This document shows, in pieces, positions 1-8,937 of a DNA stretch of 64,000 nt (position 1 is the first letter of the stretch; every line of letters starts with the position of its first letter). The stretch covers positions 310,001 to 374,000 of the forward strand of contig NZ_CP016210.1 in assembly GCF_001682385.1 (NCBI RefSeq). The letters run 5' to 3'. Made by a program: the position numbers and the translations under genes. The notes beneath the pieces were generated by a model, which saw only the letters and a list, made by a program, of their open reading frames with translations, had not been told where the DNA came from and ran no database searches. Source of the stretch: Azoarcus olearius. Lineage in GTDB: Bacteria > Pseudomonadota > Gammaproteobacteria > Burkholderiales > Rhodocyclaceae.

Positions 1-824
1 GCCAGCCGCTGGCGCGCATCGCCAGCCCCGAGCTGCTCGCGCTGCGCCGCGACCTGACCCAGGCCGGCGCCGAACAGGAACGCGCCCGCCTTGCCTTGCA
101 GCGCGACCAGCAACTCCACGCCGAAGGCCTGATTCCTGCCGCGCGCCTGGAGGCCACGCGCGCGGCGGCGGCCCAGGCAGGCGCCGCACTGGCCGAGCGC
201 CGCGCGCTGCTCGGGTTGAGCGGTGGCGCCAGCGAGGGCGGCGGCCAACTCACGATCGTGGCGCCGATCGCCGGCGTGGTGCTGGCGCAGCCGGCCCAGC
301 CGGGGATGCGGGTGGAGGCTGCGGCGCCGCTGTTCCATATCGCCCGCCTCGATCCGCTCGCGCTCGAGGTCGATCTGCCGCCGGCGCTGGCCGCGCAACT
401 GAAACCCGGGCTGCGGGTGCGGGTGCCGGCGGGCGGCGCCGAGGGCCGGGTGGTGGCGGTGGGCCGCGCGGTGAGTGGCGCCCAGACCGTGACCGTGCGC
501 GCGCTGCTCGATCGCGGCCTGGGCGCGCTCGGCCCGGGGCAGAACGTGGAGGTGGAGATCGAGCGCGGCGGCGACGCGGCGGCCGGCGCGGCGCCGGTGT
601 GGGCGGTGCCCGCCAGCGCGCTGGTGCCGCTGGGCGAGGACGGCGGCGGCAGCGCGGTGTTCGTGCGTCGGGGCGACGCCTTCGTGCCGGTGCCGGTGAG
701 CGTGCTCGGCGAGCAGGGCGGCAACGCGGTGCTGCGCGGCGAGCTGCACGCCGACGAGCGGGTCGCGGTGCGCGGCGCCAGCCTGCTGAAGGCGGCGGCG
801 ATGGGCATCGGCAAGGGGGAATGA
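1..824 (+). CDS. RND efflux periplasmic adaptor subunit (HlyD/CusB family), 5' truncated
   Basis: This is the C-terminal part of a membrane-fusion adaptor that links an inner-membrane RND pump to an outer-membrane channel. The frame is open from base 3, so the N-terminus lies outside the window. The visible protein runs from an alpha-hairpin rich in Ala, Glu and Arg, through a lipoyl-like half (IVAPIAGVVLAQPAQPG, near base 256-306), to beta-barrel and membrane-proximal domains. The TTG at 96 is internal to the hairpin and is not a real start. The stop overlaps the pump start at 821 (ATGA), so the genes are translationally coupled. The heavy-metal class is inferred from the pump and the DUF3240 gene downstream; the exact metal cannot be read. 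Confidence 0.85.
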   Translation, partial: QPLARIASPELLALRRDLTQAGAEQERARLALQRDQQLHAEGLIPAARLEATRAAAAQAGAALAERRALLGLSGGASEGGGQLTIVAPIAGVVLAQPAQPGMRVEAAAPLFHIARLDPLALEVDLPPALAAQLKPGLRVRVPAGGAEGRVVAVGRAVSGAQTVTVRALLDRGLGALGPGQNVEVEIERGGDAAAGAAPVWAVPASALVPLGEDGGGSAVFVRRGDAFVPVPVSVLGEQGGNAVLRGELHADERVAVRGASLLKAAAMGIGKGE

Positions 825-3800
825 GCGTGCTCGCCCGACTGGTCGAATTCTCGCTGACCCAGCGCCTGCTGGTGCTGGTGCTGACCGCGCTGCTGGTGGG
901 CGCCGGCGCGATGGCGTTGCGCAGCCTGCCGATCGACGCCTTTCCCGACGTGTCCACCACCCAGGTCAAGATCATCGTGAAGGCGCCCGGCATGACGCCG
1001 GAAGAGGTGGAGGCGCGCATCACGGTGCCGATCGAGCAGGAACTGCTTGGCATTCCCGCCCAGCGCATGCTGCGCGCGGTGTCCAAGTACGGCATCACCG
1101 ACATCACGGTGGATTTCGACGACGGCACCGACATCTACTGGGCGCGCCAGCAGGTGAGCGAACGCCTGGACGCGGCGATGAGCGGGCTGCCGGCGCAGGC
1201 CAGCGGCGGACTCGCGCCGATCACCACGCCGCTGGGCGAGATGTTCATGTTCACGATCGAGGGGCCGCTGTCGCTGGAGGAAAAGCGCACGCTGCTCGAC
1301 CGCGTGATCCGCCCGCAGCTGCGCACCATCCGCGGCGTGGCCGATGTGAACAGCCTGGGCGGGCATGTGCGCAGCTACGAGGTGGTGCCCAACCCGCAAC
1401 TGCTGGCGGCGCGCGGCCTCGGCCTCAACCTGCTGCGCGAGGCGATCGAGCGCAACAACCGCAACGACGGCGCCGGCCGCCTCGGCGACGGCGAGGAAAC
1501 GCTGATCGTGCGCGCCGAGGGCGCGGTGAACGAGCCTGCCGATCTCGCCGCGGTGGTGGTGGCCACCCGCGACGGCGTGCCAGTACGGCTGGGCGACGTC
1601 GCCGAGGTGCGCATCGGGAGCCTCACCCGCTACGGCGCGGTAACGCGCGACGGTGCCGGCGAAACCGTGCAGGGTCTGGTGCTCGGCCTGCGCGGCGCCA
1701 ACGCGCAGGCGGTGATCGCCGGGGTGAAGGCGCGGCTGGCGGAACTCGCCCCCTCGCTGCCGCCCGGCGTCAGCATCGTGCCTTTCTACGACCGCTCGGC
1801 GCTGGTCGATCGCGCGGTCGGCACGGTGTCGAAAGCCCTGTTCGAGGCGATCGCGCTGGTCGTCGTGCTGCTGCTCGCCTTCCTCGGCAACCTGCGCGCG
1901 GCGCTGGTGGTGGCGCTGACGCTGCCGCTGGCTGCGCTCGGCACCTTCATCCTGATGCGTTACACCGGCGTGTCCGCCAACCTGATGAGCCTGGGCGGGC
2001 TCGCGATCGCGATCGGCATGCTGGTGGACGCCGCCGTGGTGGTGGTGGAGAACGTGGAAACCCAGCTTGCCGCCGACGGCGTGCAGGCGCGCCTGCCGCT
2101 GCTGCACGTGGTGTACCGCGCGGTGCGCGAGGTTGCGCTGCCGGTGGCTTCGGGCATCGCGATCATCATCATCGTGTTCGTGCCGCTGCTGACCCTGCAG
2201 GGGCTGGAAGGCAAGCTCTTCGTGCCGGTGGCGCTGTCCATCGTGTATGCGCTGGCGTCGTCGCTGGTGCTGGCGCTGACGGTGATCCCGGTGCTGGCCT
2301 CGCTGCTGCTCAAGCGCGGCGAAGCGCACACGCCCTGGCTGGTGCGCCGGCTCGATGCGGCCTACGCGCCGGCGCTGGACTGGGCGCTGGCCAACGCCCG
2401 CACGGTGATCGCCGTGGCGCTGCTGTCACTGGCGCTGGCAGCGGCGGGCTACGCCTTCGTCGGCAAGACCTTCATGCCGACCATGGATGAAGGCGACCTG
2501 ATCATGCAGCTGGAGAAACTGCCCTCTATCGGGCTGGAGCAGACGATCGCGGTGGATTCGCGCGTGCAGCGCACAATCCTGGAACAGGTGCCCGAGGTGA
2601 AGAGCGTGGTGGCGCGCTCCGGCTCCGACGAGCTGGGCCTGGACCCGATGGGGCTCAACCAGACCGACAGCTTCCTGGTGCTCAAACCGGTGGCCGAATG
2701 GCGCCAGCCCGACAAGGCCTGGCTGACCGACGAGCTGCGCCGCGTGGTGGCGGAATTCCCCGGCATCGACGTCACCTTCACCCAGCCGATCGACATGCGC
2801 GTGTCGGAGATGCTGACCGGCGTGCGCGGCGACATCGCGATCAAGGTCTTCGGCACAGACCTCGCCGCGCTCGGCCGCGCGGCCGGCGCGATCGAGGCGC
2901 TGCTGGCGGCGATGGACGGGGCCGAGGACGTGTTCACCGCCAAGAACGAGGGCGTGCAATACCTGCGCGTCGAGATCGACCACCTCGCGGCGGGCCGGCT
3001 CGGGCTCTCGGTGGACGACGTGCAGTCGGCGCTGCGCAGCCTGGTCGAGGGCGAGCAGGCGGGCGCGGTGATCGAGGCCGGGCGCCGCGTGCCGATCCTG
3101 ATCCGCGCCGACGAAGGGGTGCGCGCCAGCGCCAGCCGCTTTGCCGACCTGCGCCTCGCGCTGCCGGGCGGCGGCGCGGTGCCGCTGTCGGCGGTGGCCC
3201 GGCTGGAGCGCGTCGCCGGGCCGGTCAAGGTGGACCGCGAGAACGGCAGCCGCTACGTCACCGTCCAGTCCAATGTGCGCGGGCGCGACCTGGTCGGCTT
3301 CGTCGAGGAGGCGCAGGCCAGGGTGGCCGCCACCGTCAAGCTGCCGGCCGGCTACCGGCTGGAATGGAGCGGCCAGTTCGAGAACCAGCAGCGCGCCGCG
3401 GCGCGGCTGGCGGTGGTGGTGCCGGTGGCGCTGCTGCTGATCTTCCTGCTGCTGTTCTCCACCTTCGGCTCGGTGCGCCAGGCCGCGCTGGTGCTGGCCA
3501 ACGTGCCGTTCGCACTGGTCGGCGGCGTGTTCGCGCTGTTGCTGGCGGGGGAATACCTGTCGGTGCCGGCTTCGGTCGGCTTCATCGCGCTGCTCGGCAT
3601 CGCGGTGCTCAACGGCGTGGTCATGGTCACCTACTTCAACCAGCTCATCGAGCAGGGCATGCCGCTCGCCCGGGTGGTGGTCGAAGGCGCCCGCCGCCGT
3701 CTGCGCCCGGTGCTGATGACCGCCTCGATCGCCGCCTTCGGCCTGGTGCCGCTGCTGTTTGCCACCGGACCCGGCTCGGAGATCCAGCGCCCGCTCGCCA

Positions 3801-3925
3801 TCGTCGTGATCGGCGGCCTGATCAGCTCCACGCTGCTCACGCTGCTGCTGTTGCCCATCCTGTTCCGCCGTTTCGGCATGGACCGCGCGCCCGCGCTGTC
3901 CGCGCCGGAGGCCCTGCTGCCATGA
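821..3925 (+). CDS. Heavy-metal efflux RND pump, CusA/CzcA family
   Basis: This 1034-aa inner-membrane proton/metal antiporter is the energised subunit of a tripartite export system. The ATG at 821 overlaps the adaptor stop and starts the typical N-terminus MSVLARLVEFSLTQRLLVLV (TM1). Two halves follow the usual RND plan: TM1, a periplasmic loop, TM2-6, TM7, a second periplasmic loop, TM8-12. TM4 carries AIGMLVDAAVVVVEN (residues about 395-410), the acidic proton-relay motif of the HME subfamily, of the AIG..VDAA rather than the DFG..VDGA type. The segment near residue 600 (GSDELGLDPMGLNQTD) is also typical of HME pumps. Substrate is unassigned. The gene overlaps the next one by 4 bp. Confidence 0.93.
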   Translation: MSVLARLVEFSLTQRLLVLVLTALLVGAGAMALRSLPIDAFPDVSTTQVKIIVKAPGMTPEEVEARITVPIEQELLGIPAQRMLRAVSKYGITDITVDFDDGTDIYWARQQVSERLDAAMSGLPAQASGGLAPITTPLGEMFMFTIEGPLSLEEKRTLLDRVIRPQLRTIRGVADVNSLGGHVRSYEVVPNPQLLAARGLGLNLLREAIERNNRNDGAGRLGDGEETLIVRAEGAVNEPADLAAVVVATRDGVPVRLGDVAEVRIGSLTRYGAVTRDGAGETVQGLVLGLRGANAQAVIAGVKARLAELAPSLPPGVSIVPFYDRSALVDRAVGTVSKALFEAIALVVVLLLAFLGNLRAALVVALTLPLAALGTFILMRYTGVSANLMSLGGLAIAIGMLVDAAVVVVENVETQLAADGVQARLPLLHVVYRAVREVALPVASGIAIIIIVFVPLLTLQGLEGKLFVPVALSIVYALASSLVLALTVIPVLASLLLKRGEAHTPWLVRRLDAAYAPALDWALANARTVIAVALLSLALAAAGYAFVGKTFMPTMDEGDLIMQLEKLPSIGLEQTIAVDSRVQRTILEQVPEVKSVVARSGSDELGLDPMGLNQTDSFLVLKPVAEWRQPDKAWLTDELRRVVAEFPGIDVTFTQPIDMRVSEMLTGVRGDIAIKVFGTDLAALGRAAGAIEALLAAMDGAEDVFTAKNEGVQYLRVEIDHLAAGRLGLSVDDVQSALRSLVEGEQAGAVIEAGRRVPILIRADEGVRASASRFADLRLALPGGGAVPLSAVARLERVAGPVKVDRENGSRYVTVQSNVRGRDLVGFVEEAQARVAATVKLPAGYRLEWSGQFENQQRAAARLAVVVPVALLLIFLLLFSTFGSVRQAALVLANVPFALVGGVFALLLAGEYLSVPASVGFIALLGIAVLNGVVMVTYFNQLIEQGMPLARVVVEGARRRLRPVLMTASIAAFGLVPLLFATGPGSEIQRPLAIVVIGGLISSTLLTLLLLPILFRRFGMDRAPALSAPEALLP

Positions 3926-4236
3926 CCGCCACCCCCGACACCCTGCTGACCCTGGTTGCCCCTGCCGCGCTCGAAGACAAGCTGGTGGATCTGCTGCTTG
4001 CGCTCCCCGGCATGGCGAGCGGCTTCACCACCCATCCGGCGTCCGGGCACGGGCGCGAGATCGCGCTGGTCGGCGCCAACGAGAACGTGCGCGGCCGCGG
4101 CGCGCGCGTCTGCGTGCGGCTCGCGCTGCAGTCGGCGGCGCTGCAGCCGCTGCTGGGCGAGGTGCGCGCCGCCTTGCCCGACGCCAACATCTTCTACTGG
4201 GTGACGCCCTTGCTCGACTGCGGGAGGGTGTCGTGA
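3922..4236 (+). CDS. DUF3240 family small protein of metal efflux operons
   Basis: This 104-aa protein (MTATPDTLLTLVAPAALEDK...) resembles the small DUF3240 proteins encoded beside CzcA/CusA-type pumps. The family has a ferredoxin-like or PII-like compact fold and no firm function. No signal peptide or membrane helix is visible, so it is probably cytoplasmic. Its ATG overlaps the pump stop (ATGA) and its TGA overlaps the ATG of the outer-membrane factor (TGATG), so it is locked into the operon. A regulatory or metal-sensing role for the pump is only an inference from context. Confidence 0.7.
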   Translation: MTATPDTLLTLVAPAALEDKLVDLLLALPGMASGFTTHPASGHGREIALVGANENVRGRGARVCVRLALQSAALQPLLGEVRAALPDANIFYWVTPLLDCGRVS

Positions 4237-5510
4237 TGGCCGCCTTCCTGTCCCGCCGTGGCGCGGTGCTCGCGCCGCTCGCCGCGCTGGTGCTCGCGCT
4301 GCCCGCCCGCGCCGCCGACTATCCGGCGGAGCTGCCGCCGCTGCCGATGCTGCAGGCGGCGATCGAGGCCGCGCCCGAGGTGCGCGCGGCCGAGGCCCTG
4401 CGCGAAGGCGGCGAGGCCGAGCGGCGACAGCTGGCCGCCGGCCCCTACGAGTGGACCCTCAACGCCGACTACGGCCGCCGCCGCACGCGTGAGGCGGGTG
4501 TCACCGCGCGCACCGGCGAATGGGAGGTGGCGCTCGAGCGGCCGCTGCGCCTGCCGGGCAAGGCCGGCCTCGACGAGCGGCTGGGCGACCTGAAGGTGAA
4601 AGCCGCCGAACTCGGCCTTGCCGACGCCCGCCATGAGACCGCGCGCGCGCTGCTGGCGGCGTGGTACGACTGGCTGCGCGAGCAGGCCGGCGCGGGCGTG
4701 CTGCGTGCGCAGGCCGAGGCCGCCGCGCGCGAGGCTGCCGCGGTAACGCGCCGCGCCGAGCTGGGCGATGCCTCGCGGCTGGACGCGATGCAGGCCGAAG
4801 CCGCCGCGGCCCAGGCCGCGGCCGCCGCCCGCCTGGGCGAAGGCCGCGCCGCAGCGGCGGCCGCCGCCCTGCGCCAGCGCTATCCGCAGCTCGCCCTGCC
4901 CGCGCGGCCGCCGTTGCCCGACCCCGCGCCGCCGGGGGCCGACATGCAGGAACTGGTGGAGCTTGCCCTGGAACACGACCACGGCCTGCTGCTCGCGCGC
5001 AGCGCCGCCGCCCGTGCCGAGGCCGAAAGCCAGCGCGCCGCCGCCCAGCGCCGGCCGGACCCCACCTTCGGCGTGCGCTACGGCCGCGAACGCGACAGCG
5101 CCGAGCACATGGTGGGCGCCTATGTGGCGATTCCGCTGGGCGGCAGCTACCGCAACGCCACCGCGGACATGGCCCGTGCCAGCGCTGCGGCGGCGGCGGA
5201 ACAGGCCAACGCCGCCGAGCGGCGGCTGGCGGGGGAACTACGCGCGCGTCACGAGATGGTCATCGCCACCCACGACCACTGGCGCCTCGCCGAAGACAGC
5301 GCCGCCCGGCTGGCGGCCGCGGCGGAAAGGCTGGCGCTGGCGCAGCGCCTGGGGGAAGCGCCGCTGGCCGAGGTGCTGCTGGCCCGCCGCCAGGCGCTGG
5401 AGGCCGCCTTGCAGGCGAGCGGCGCGCGTGTCGATGCGCTGGCGGAGCAGGCCAGTCTGCGCCTGGCCGCGCATCGGCTGTGGGCGGACGGGGAAGACCA
5501 CGGCGAGTGA
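4236..5510 (+). CDS. TolC/CusC-like outer membrane efflux protein
   Basis: This 424-aa outer-membrane factor would complete the tripartite efflux system. The N-terminus MAAFLSRRGAVLAPLAALVL...ARA is a Sec signal peptide cleaved near residue 27. The mature part has two OEP-like halves built of long Ala/Glu/Arg-rich helices with short beta segments, as expected for a trimeric TolC-type channel. I chose the ATG at 4236, which overlaps the upstream stop; a GTG one codon earlier (4233) is possible. The gene ends the operon; a palindromic repeat 20 bp downstream could act as a transcript end. Confidence 0.88.
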   Translation: MAAFLSRRGAVLAPLAALVLALPARAADYPAELPPLPMLQAAIEAAPEVRAAEALREGGEAERRQLAAGPYEWTLNADYGRRRTREAGVTARTGEWEVALERPLRLPGKAGLDERLGDLKVKAAELGLADARHETARALLAAWYDWLREQAGAGVLRAQAEAAAREAAAVTRRAELGDASRLDAMQAEAAAAQAAAAARLGEGRAAAAAAALRQRYPQLALPARPPLPDPAPPGADMQELVELALEHDHGLLLARSAAARAEAESQRAAAQRRPDPTFGVRYGRERDSAEHMVGAYVAIPLGGSYRNATADMARASAAAAAEQANAAERRLAGELRARHEMVIATHDHWRLAEDSAARLAAAAERLALAQRLGEAPLAEVLLARRQALEAALQASGARVDALAEQASLRLAAHRLWADGEDHGE

Positions 5511-5530
5511 GCGGAGCGTGGGTGCGGTGG

Positions 5531-5632
5531 CTCCCTCCCCTTCAAGGGGAGGGCTGGGGTGGGGATGGGGTTGGGCGCAGCGCTCACTTGAACCCCATCC
5601 CCCTCCCAGCCTCCCCCTTGAAGGGGGAGGAG
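5531..5632. repeat. Palindromic intergenic repeat, copy 1 (102 bp)
   Basis: This is a GC-rich imperfect palindrome. Each end is itself a hairpin (left arm CCCTCCCC, loop TTCAA, right arm GGGGAGGG; the right end has CCCCC/GGGGG arms), and the inner arms are TGGGGATGGGGTT and AACCCCATCCCC around an 18-nt centre. The reverse complement at 28981-29082 is the same length with a single mismatch. It lies between converging genes (outer-membrane factor and radical SAM). No ORF is supported in it. Confidence 0.9.
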
Positions 5633-5655
5633 TAGCCCGCGGACTCACTCCGCAC

Positions 5656-7281
5656 TCAGGCCGCCTGGATGCGCGGCGCGGCGATCGCGGTGGCGTCTTC
5701 CACCTTGGGCTTGGGTTTGCGCGAGATCTTCACTGGCGACATCGCCGCCAGCGCGTCGGCCTGCAGTTCCGGGCTGAGGAAGGGTTGCAGGCCGCGCGGC
5801 TGGCGCGGATGGGGGGCGAAGTCGCGCGCCGCGGCTTCGATCTGGGCCTTGTTGGCGCTGAAGTAGCGCGCGGCCTGGATCACGCGCGGGGCGTTCTTCA
5901 GCAGATGCCACAGGCTCCAGCGGTGCTGCCAGATGCGCTTGGAAAAGCGGCGGCGGTAGGCCTTGCTGTCGTAGTAGCGGCGCACGTGCCAGTTGTAGAG
6001 CGCGTCCATCTGCTCGCGCGATTCGAAGCCGTTGGGCTTGAAGACGAAGTTGAGGCAGTTCATCAGGCGCCAGTCTTCGTTGAAGTCGCCTTCCTTGCCG
6101 GAGACGCATTCGTCCCAGATCGGCGCGCCGTACATCGGGCTGAACTTGGTCATGTTCATCTCGTCGAGGTCCAGCTCGAGGATGAAGTCGCTGGTCTTCT
6201 TCAGCGTTTCCGGCGTTTCGCCGGGCAGGCCGAAGATGAACAGGCCCTTGGCGCGCAGGCCGGCGGCGTGGATCTGCTCCACCGTCTTCTTCACCGCCTC
6301 CAGCGTCACGCCGGTCTTGTGGCGTTCCATCATGCCGGGGTCGGCCGATTCGATGCCCATCGACACCATCAGCGCGCCGGCGCGCTTGAGCAGGGCCAGC
6401 ATTTCGTCCGAGGTGTGGCCGGTGCGGATCGCGCAGTTGAAATCCACCCCCAGCGGCTTGGCGATCAGCAGTTCGCACAGCTCGTGGATGCGCTTCTTGT
6501 GCGCGGTGAAGAGGTCGTCGTAGATGTTGATGTGATGCACGCCGAAGGTATCGCGCAGGTGGCGGATGTGGTCGTGCACGTATTGCGCCGAGTTGTACTT
6601 GTAGAGCCGCTCGTACACCGTGCGGTCGCAGAACGAGCAGGTGTAGGGACAGCCGCGCGAGGTGATCATGGTCGCGCCCCAGCGCTTCTCGTAGGAGAAC
6701 AGCGGCAGGTGGTAGCCGTGCGGAAAGCCGGCCAGCTTTTCGTAGGCGGGGAAGGGCAGCTCGTCGAGATCGAGGATGCGGGTGCGGCGCTCGTTGATGA
6801 CGGCGCGCCCGGCATCGTCGCGGTAGATGATGTTGGCGATGTCCTTCGGCGCCATGCCGTTGGCGACATCGAGGATGGCGCCTTCGCCCTCGCCGATGCA
6901 GAGGTAGTCGATCTCGGGGAAATGCTCCAGCAGCGGCGCGCCGATCGAGGAGGTATGCACGTTGCCGAAGAAGGTCTTCACGTGCGGCAGCTTCTGCTTG
7001 ATCTGTTCGGCCATGTCCACCGCGTCCATGAAGCCCGAGGTGGTGGCGGAGAAGCCGACCAGTTCCGGCTTGGTGGCGATGATCTGGGCCACGTTGGCTT
7101 CCAGCGAGGCGGGGGCGTAGGGGCCCATGCAGTCGTGCAGCTGGGTGGGGTGGCCGTGCTTTTCCAGCCAGGACGCCAGCTGCAGGATGCCGATCGGCGC
7201 CATGCGGTTGGCCAGCAGCGTGAAGTCGGGCTGGCCGGGCACGAAATTGAACCCGGCTGGATGGACGAGGGTTACGCGCAT
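5656..7281 (-). CDS. B12-binding-domain radical SAM enzyme
   Basis: This 541-aa enzyme has an N-terminal cobalamin-binding Rossmann-type domain (residues about 1-150, with ELVGFSATTSGF and IDYLCIGEGEG) and a radical SAM core with the iron-sulfur motif CPYTCSFC near residue 212. A C-terminal helical part follows, ending in a basic, Pro/Ala-rich tail. The architecture is that of BchE/methyltransferase-like class B enzymes that act on unactivated carbons; the substrate cannot be told. I start at the ATG at 7281 (MRVTLVHPAGFNF), because an upstream in-frame extension is low-complexity and not family-like. The gene stands alone between the efflux operon and the sigma operon. Confidence 0.88.
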   Translation of the reverse strand: MRVTLVHPAGFNFVPGQPDFTLLANRMAPIGILQLASWLEKHGHPTQLHDCMGPYAPASLEANVAQIIATKPELVGFSATTSGFMDAVDMAEQIKQKLPHVKTFFGNVHTSSIGAPLLEHFPEIDYLCIGEGEGAILDVANGMAPKDIANIIYRDDAGRAVINERRTRILDLDELPFPAYEKLAGFPHGYHLPLFSYEKRWGATMITSRGCPYTCSFCDRTVYERLYKYNSAQYVHDHIRHLRDTFGVHHINIYDDLFTAHKKRIHELCELLIAKPLGVDFNCAIRTGHTSDEMLALLKRAGALMVSMGIESADPGMMERHKTGVTLEAVKKTVEQIHAAGLRAKGLFIFGLPGETPETLKKTSDFILELDLDEMNMTKFSPMYGAPIWDECVSGKEGDFNEDWRLMNCLNFVFKPNGFESREQMDALYNWHVRRYYDSKAYRRRFSKRIWQHRWSLWHLLKNAPRVIQAARYFSANKAQIEAAARDFAPHPRQPRGLQPFLSPELQADALAAMSPVKISRKPKPKVEDATAIAAPRIQAA

Positions 7282-7444
7282 GGTCGGGGTTCTCTCAAGT
7301 TGGGCTTGATGGGGCGTGTTGTGGATGGATCTGTTTTGCCCCGATTGTGCGGTATTTCGAAGCCGCCGATAAGCGTATTTCCATGCGGGGTGCGAAAAAA
7401 ATCGCTGCGAATTCATCAGGATGACAACGCAGCGCCGGTGCTCC

Positions 7445-7723
7445 TCACAGCAGCAGCATGGTCGCGGTGGACAGCGTGTCGAGCTCGGCCAGCTCCTGGA
7501 TTTCCTGCCAGGCCAGGTATTCATTGACGCCGAAGGCGCATACCGCGACCACCGCCATCGCGGCCAGTCCGGTGCGCCATAGTGGTTGCCACCAGGCGGC
7601 GGGGTGCGGCAGGCGGGCGTCGGCGTCGGCCAGCAGGCGGGCGCGCAGCGAGGTGCCGGCCGCCGGCGGCGGCAGCGCGCGCAGCCTTTTGCGCAGGGGA
7701 TCAGCGGGGCTGGGGGTATTCAT
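7445..7723 (-). CDS. Small single-span membrane protein of the sigma operon (DUF3619-like)
   Basis: This 92-aa protein has a basic cytoplasmic N-terminus, one membrane helix (about residues 50-68, TGLAAMAVVAVCAFGVN) and a short acidic tail (IQELAELDTLSTATMLL). It resembles the small DUF3619 proteins that accompany ECF sigma factors in betaproteobacteria, although it is shorter than those I recall. Its start overlaps the sigma-factor 3' end by 23 bp, so co-expression is certain. It could be an anti-sigma or signal relay for the sigma factor, but no zinc-finger anti-sigma motif is present. Confidence 0.6.
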   Translation of the reverse strand: MNTPSPADPLRKRLRALPPPAAGTSLRARLLADADARLPHPAAWWQPLWRTGLAAMAVVAVCAFGVNEYLAWQEIQELAELDTLSTATMLLL

Positions 7724-8327
7724 GGCCGATATCCTTCACGGCGGAAACGGGATGGGTAGATGCTGCGCGAATGGCCTCGACGGCCTGGCGCAGCGAACGG
7801 CGGGCGCGGAACAGCAGCTGGTGCGCGGCATTCGGGGCGATGTCCAGCGCGTCGGCGATCTGCCCCACATCATGGTCCTGCCACGCCCACAGCATCAGCG
7901 CATGGCGCTGGCGCGGCGGCAGGCGTTCGAGCGCGGCGTGCAGTTCGCCGGCAGCGGCGGTGAGCAGCAGCCTGTCTTCCGGCGTGGGGCCGTCGTCCAC
8001 CAGCGTGTCGCGGGTTTCGTCGTCGAGCGGGTCGTCGCGACGGCGCAGCCGGTCGAAGCAGAGGTTGCGCACCACGGTGAGGAACCACGTCGAGATCTGT
8101 GCGCGGGCTTCCAGCCGGCCACCGTCGCGCCACAGCCGCAGGAAGGCTTCCTGCACCGCGTCCTCGGCTTCGGCGCGCGAGCCGGTCAGTCGCCACGCCA
8201 GCGCATGGCCCTGCGGCGCCAGCCGGTCCACCAGCGCCGCCACCGCGCGGCGGTCGCCATCGAGGGCGGCGGCGAGCAGGGTCGCGTCCGCGCGCCAGCT
8301 GGCCGGCAGTAGTGCGGCCAGGCTCAC
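7701..8327 (-). CDS. ECF-type RNA polymerase sigma factor
   Basis: This 208-aa sigma-70 factor has region 2 (DAVQEAFLRLWR, with the following ISTWFLTVVRNLCFDRLRRR for -10 recognition) and region 4 (LERLPPRQRHALMLWAWQDHDVGQIADALDIAPNA...), an HTH that reads -35. There are no regions 1 or 3, so it is an ECF (group 4) sigma. The start is the GTG at 8327, which forms a GTGA overlap with the stop of the DUF3106 gene; the longer upstream frame is antisense noise. The operon order is DUF3106, sigma, small membrane protein. The signal it answers to is unknown. Confidence 0.9.
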   Translation of the reverse strand: MSLAALLPASWRADATLLAAALDGDRRAVAALVDRLAPQGHALAWRLTGSRAEAEDAVQEAFLRLWRDGGRLEARAQISTWFLTVVRNLCFDRLRRRDDPLDDETRDTLVDDGPTPEDRLLLTAAAGELHAALERLPPRQRHALMLWAWQDHDVGQIADALDIAPNAAHQLLFRARRSLRQAVEAIRAASTHPVSAVKDIGHEYPQPR

Positions 8328-8764
8328 CGTTCCAGCCCCTGCTGCCAGCGCTGGCGCTCTTCGGGGCTCAGGCGCTGCAGCATCGCGCGGCGGTCTTCCA
8401 GCAGCTGGCGGCGTTCTTCGCGGCTGAGCGAACGCAGGTAGGCGCGGCGTTCGGCGCGCATGGCATCGCGTTCCTGCGGGCTGAGTTCGCGCCATTCCTG
8501 CTGCAGCTGGTCGGCGACGCTGCGGCGGCGCTCCGGCGGCAGCGCGGCCAGGCGTTCGCGCAGCGCCGCGCGGAAGGCCTGGCGCTCGGCCGGGCTGGCG
8601 TCGGCGAGCTGTTCGCGGATCTGGTGGGCGCGCTCGCGGCGCACCGCCGGTTCCAGCGTGAACCATTGGCCGAGTTCGGGCACCGCGGGGGCGGCGGCAT
8701 GGGCGGCCGGCCAGGCGGCGAGCAGGCATGCGGCGAACAGCAGGCGGTGCAAGGGCGAAGTCAT
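8324..8764 (-). CDS. Secreted DUF3106 protein
   Basis: This 146-aa protein begins with a Sec signal peptide (MTSPLHRLLFAACLLAAWPAAHA). The mature part is made of charged helical repeats of the form SPxERxxxRxxRRAxLxxLSxEERRQLLEDR, typical of DUF3106. Such repeats recall periplasmic metal/stress sensors of the CpxP/ZraP kind in their Arg/Glu-rich helices, but homology is not established. It is first in the operon with the ECF sigma factor, which makes it a plausible periplasmic input or target for that sigma factor. The start is the ATG at 8764. Confidence 0.8.
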   Translation of the reverse strand: MTSPLHRLLFAACLLAAWPAAHAAAPAVPELGQWFTLEPAVRRERAHQIREQLADASPAERQAFRAALRERLAALPPERRRSVADQLQQEWRELSPQERDAMRAERRAYLRSLSREERRQLLEDRRAMLQRLSPEERQRWQQGLER

Positions 8765-8937
8765 CGAAGGCTTCCGGGCGGATGAACGTTGTCCTGGGGT
8801 AAACGCCGCCCGGCGCGCGGTCTTACGCGGCGCCGTGCTTGCAAGCGTTTGTAAGTTCGGCATAAGAAAACCGGCGCCGGGCAGTTGAAGCGGCATGGCG
8901 CCGGCATCCGGCCGGCTCCGCTACCGAGGATATCGAC

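Noticed and set aside
7282-7524. N-terminal extension of the radical SAM protein
   Set aside because: The extra 81 residues are low-complexity and not family-like, while MRVTLVHPAGFNF is a typical start.
4768-7527. Long plus-strand open frame running through the repeat and opposite the radical SAM gene
   Set aside because: The downstream half is the reverse of a clear radical SAM gene and the upstream half is out of frame with the outer-membrane factor.
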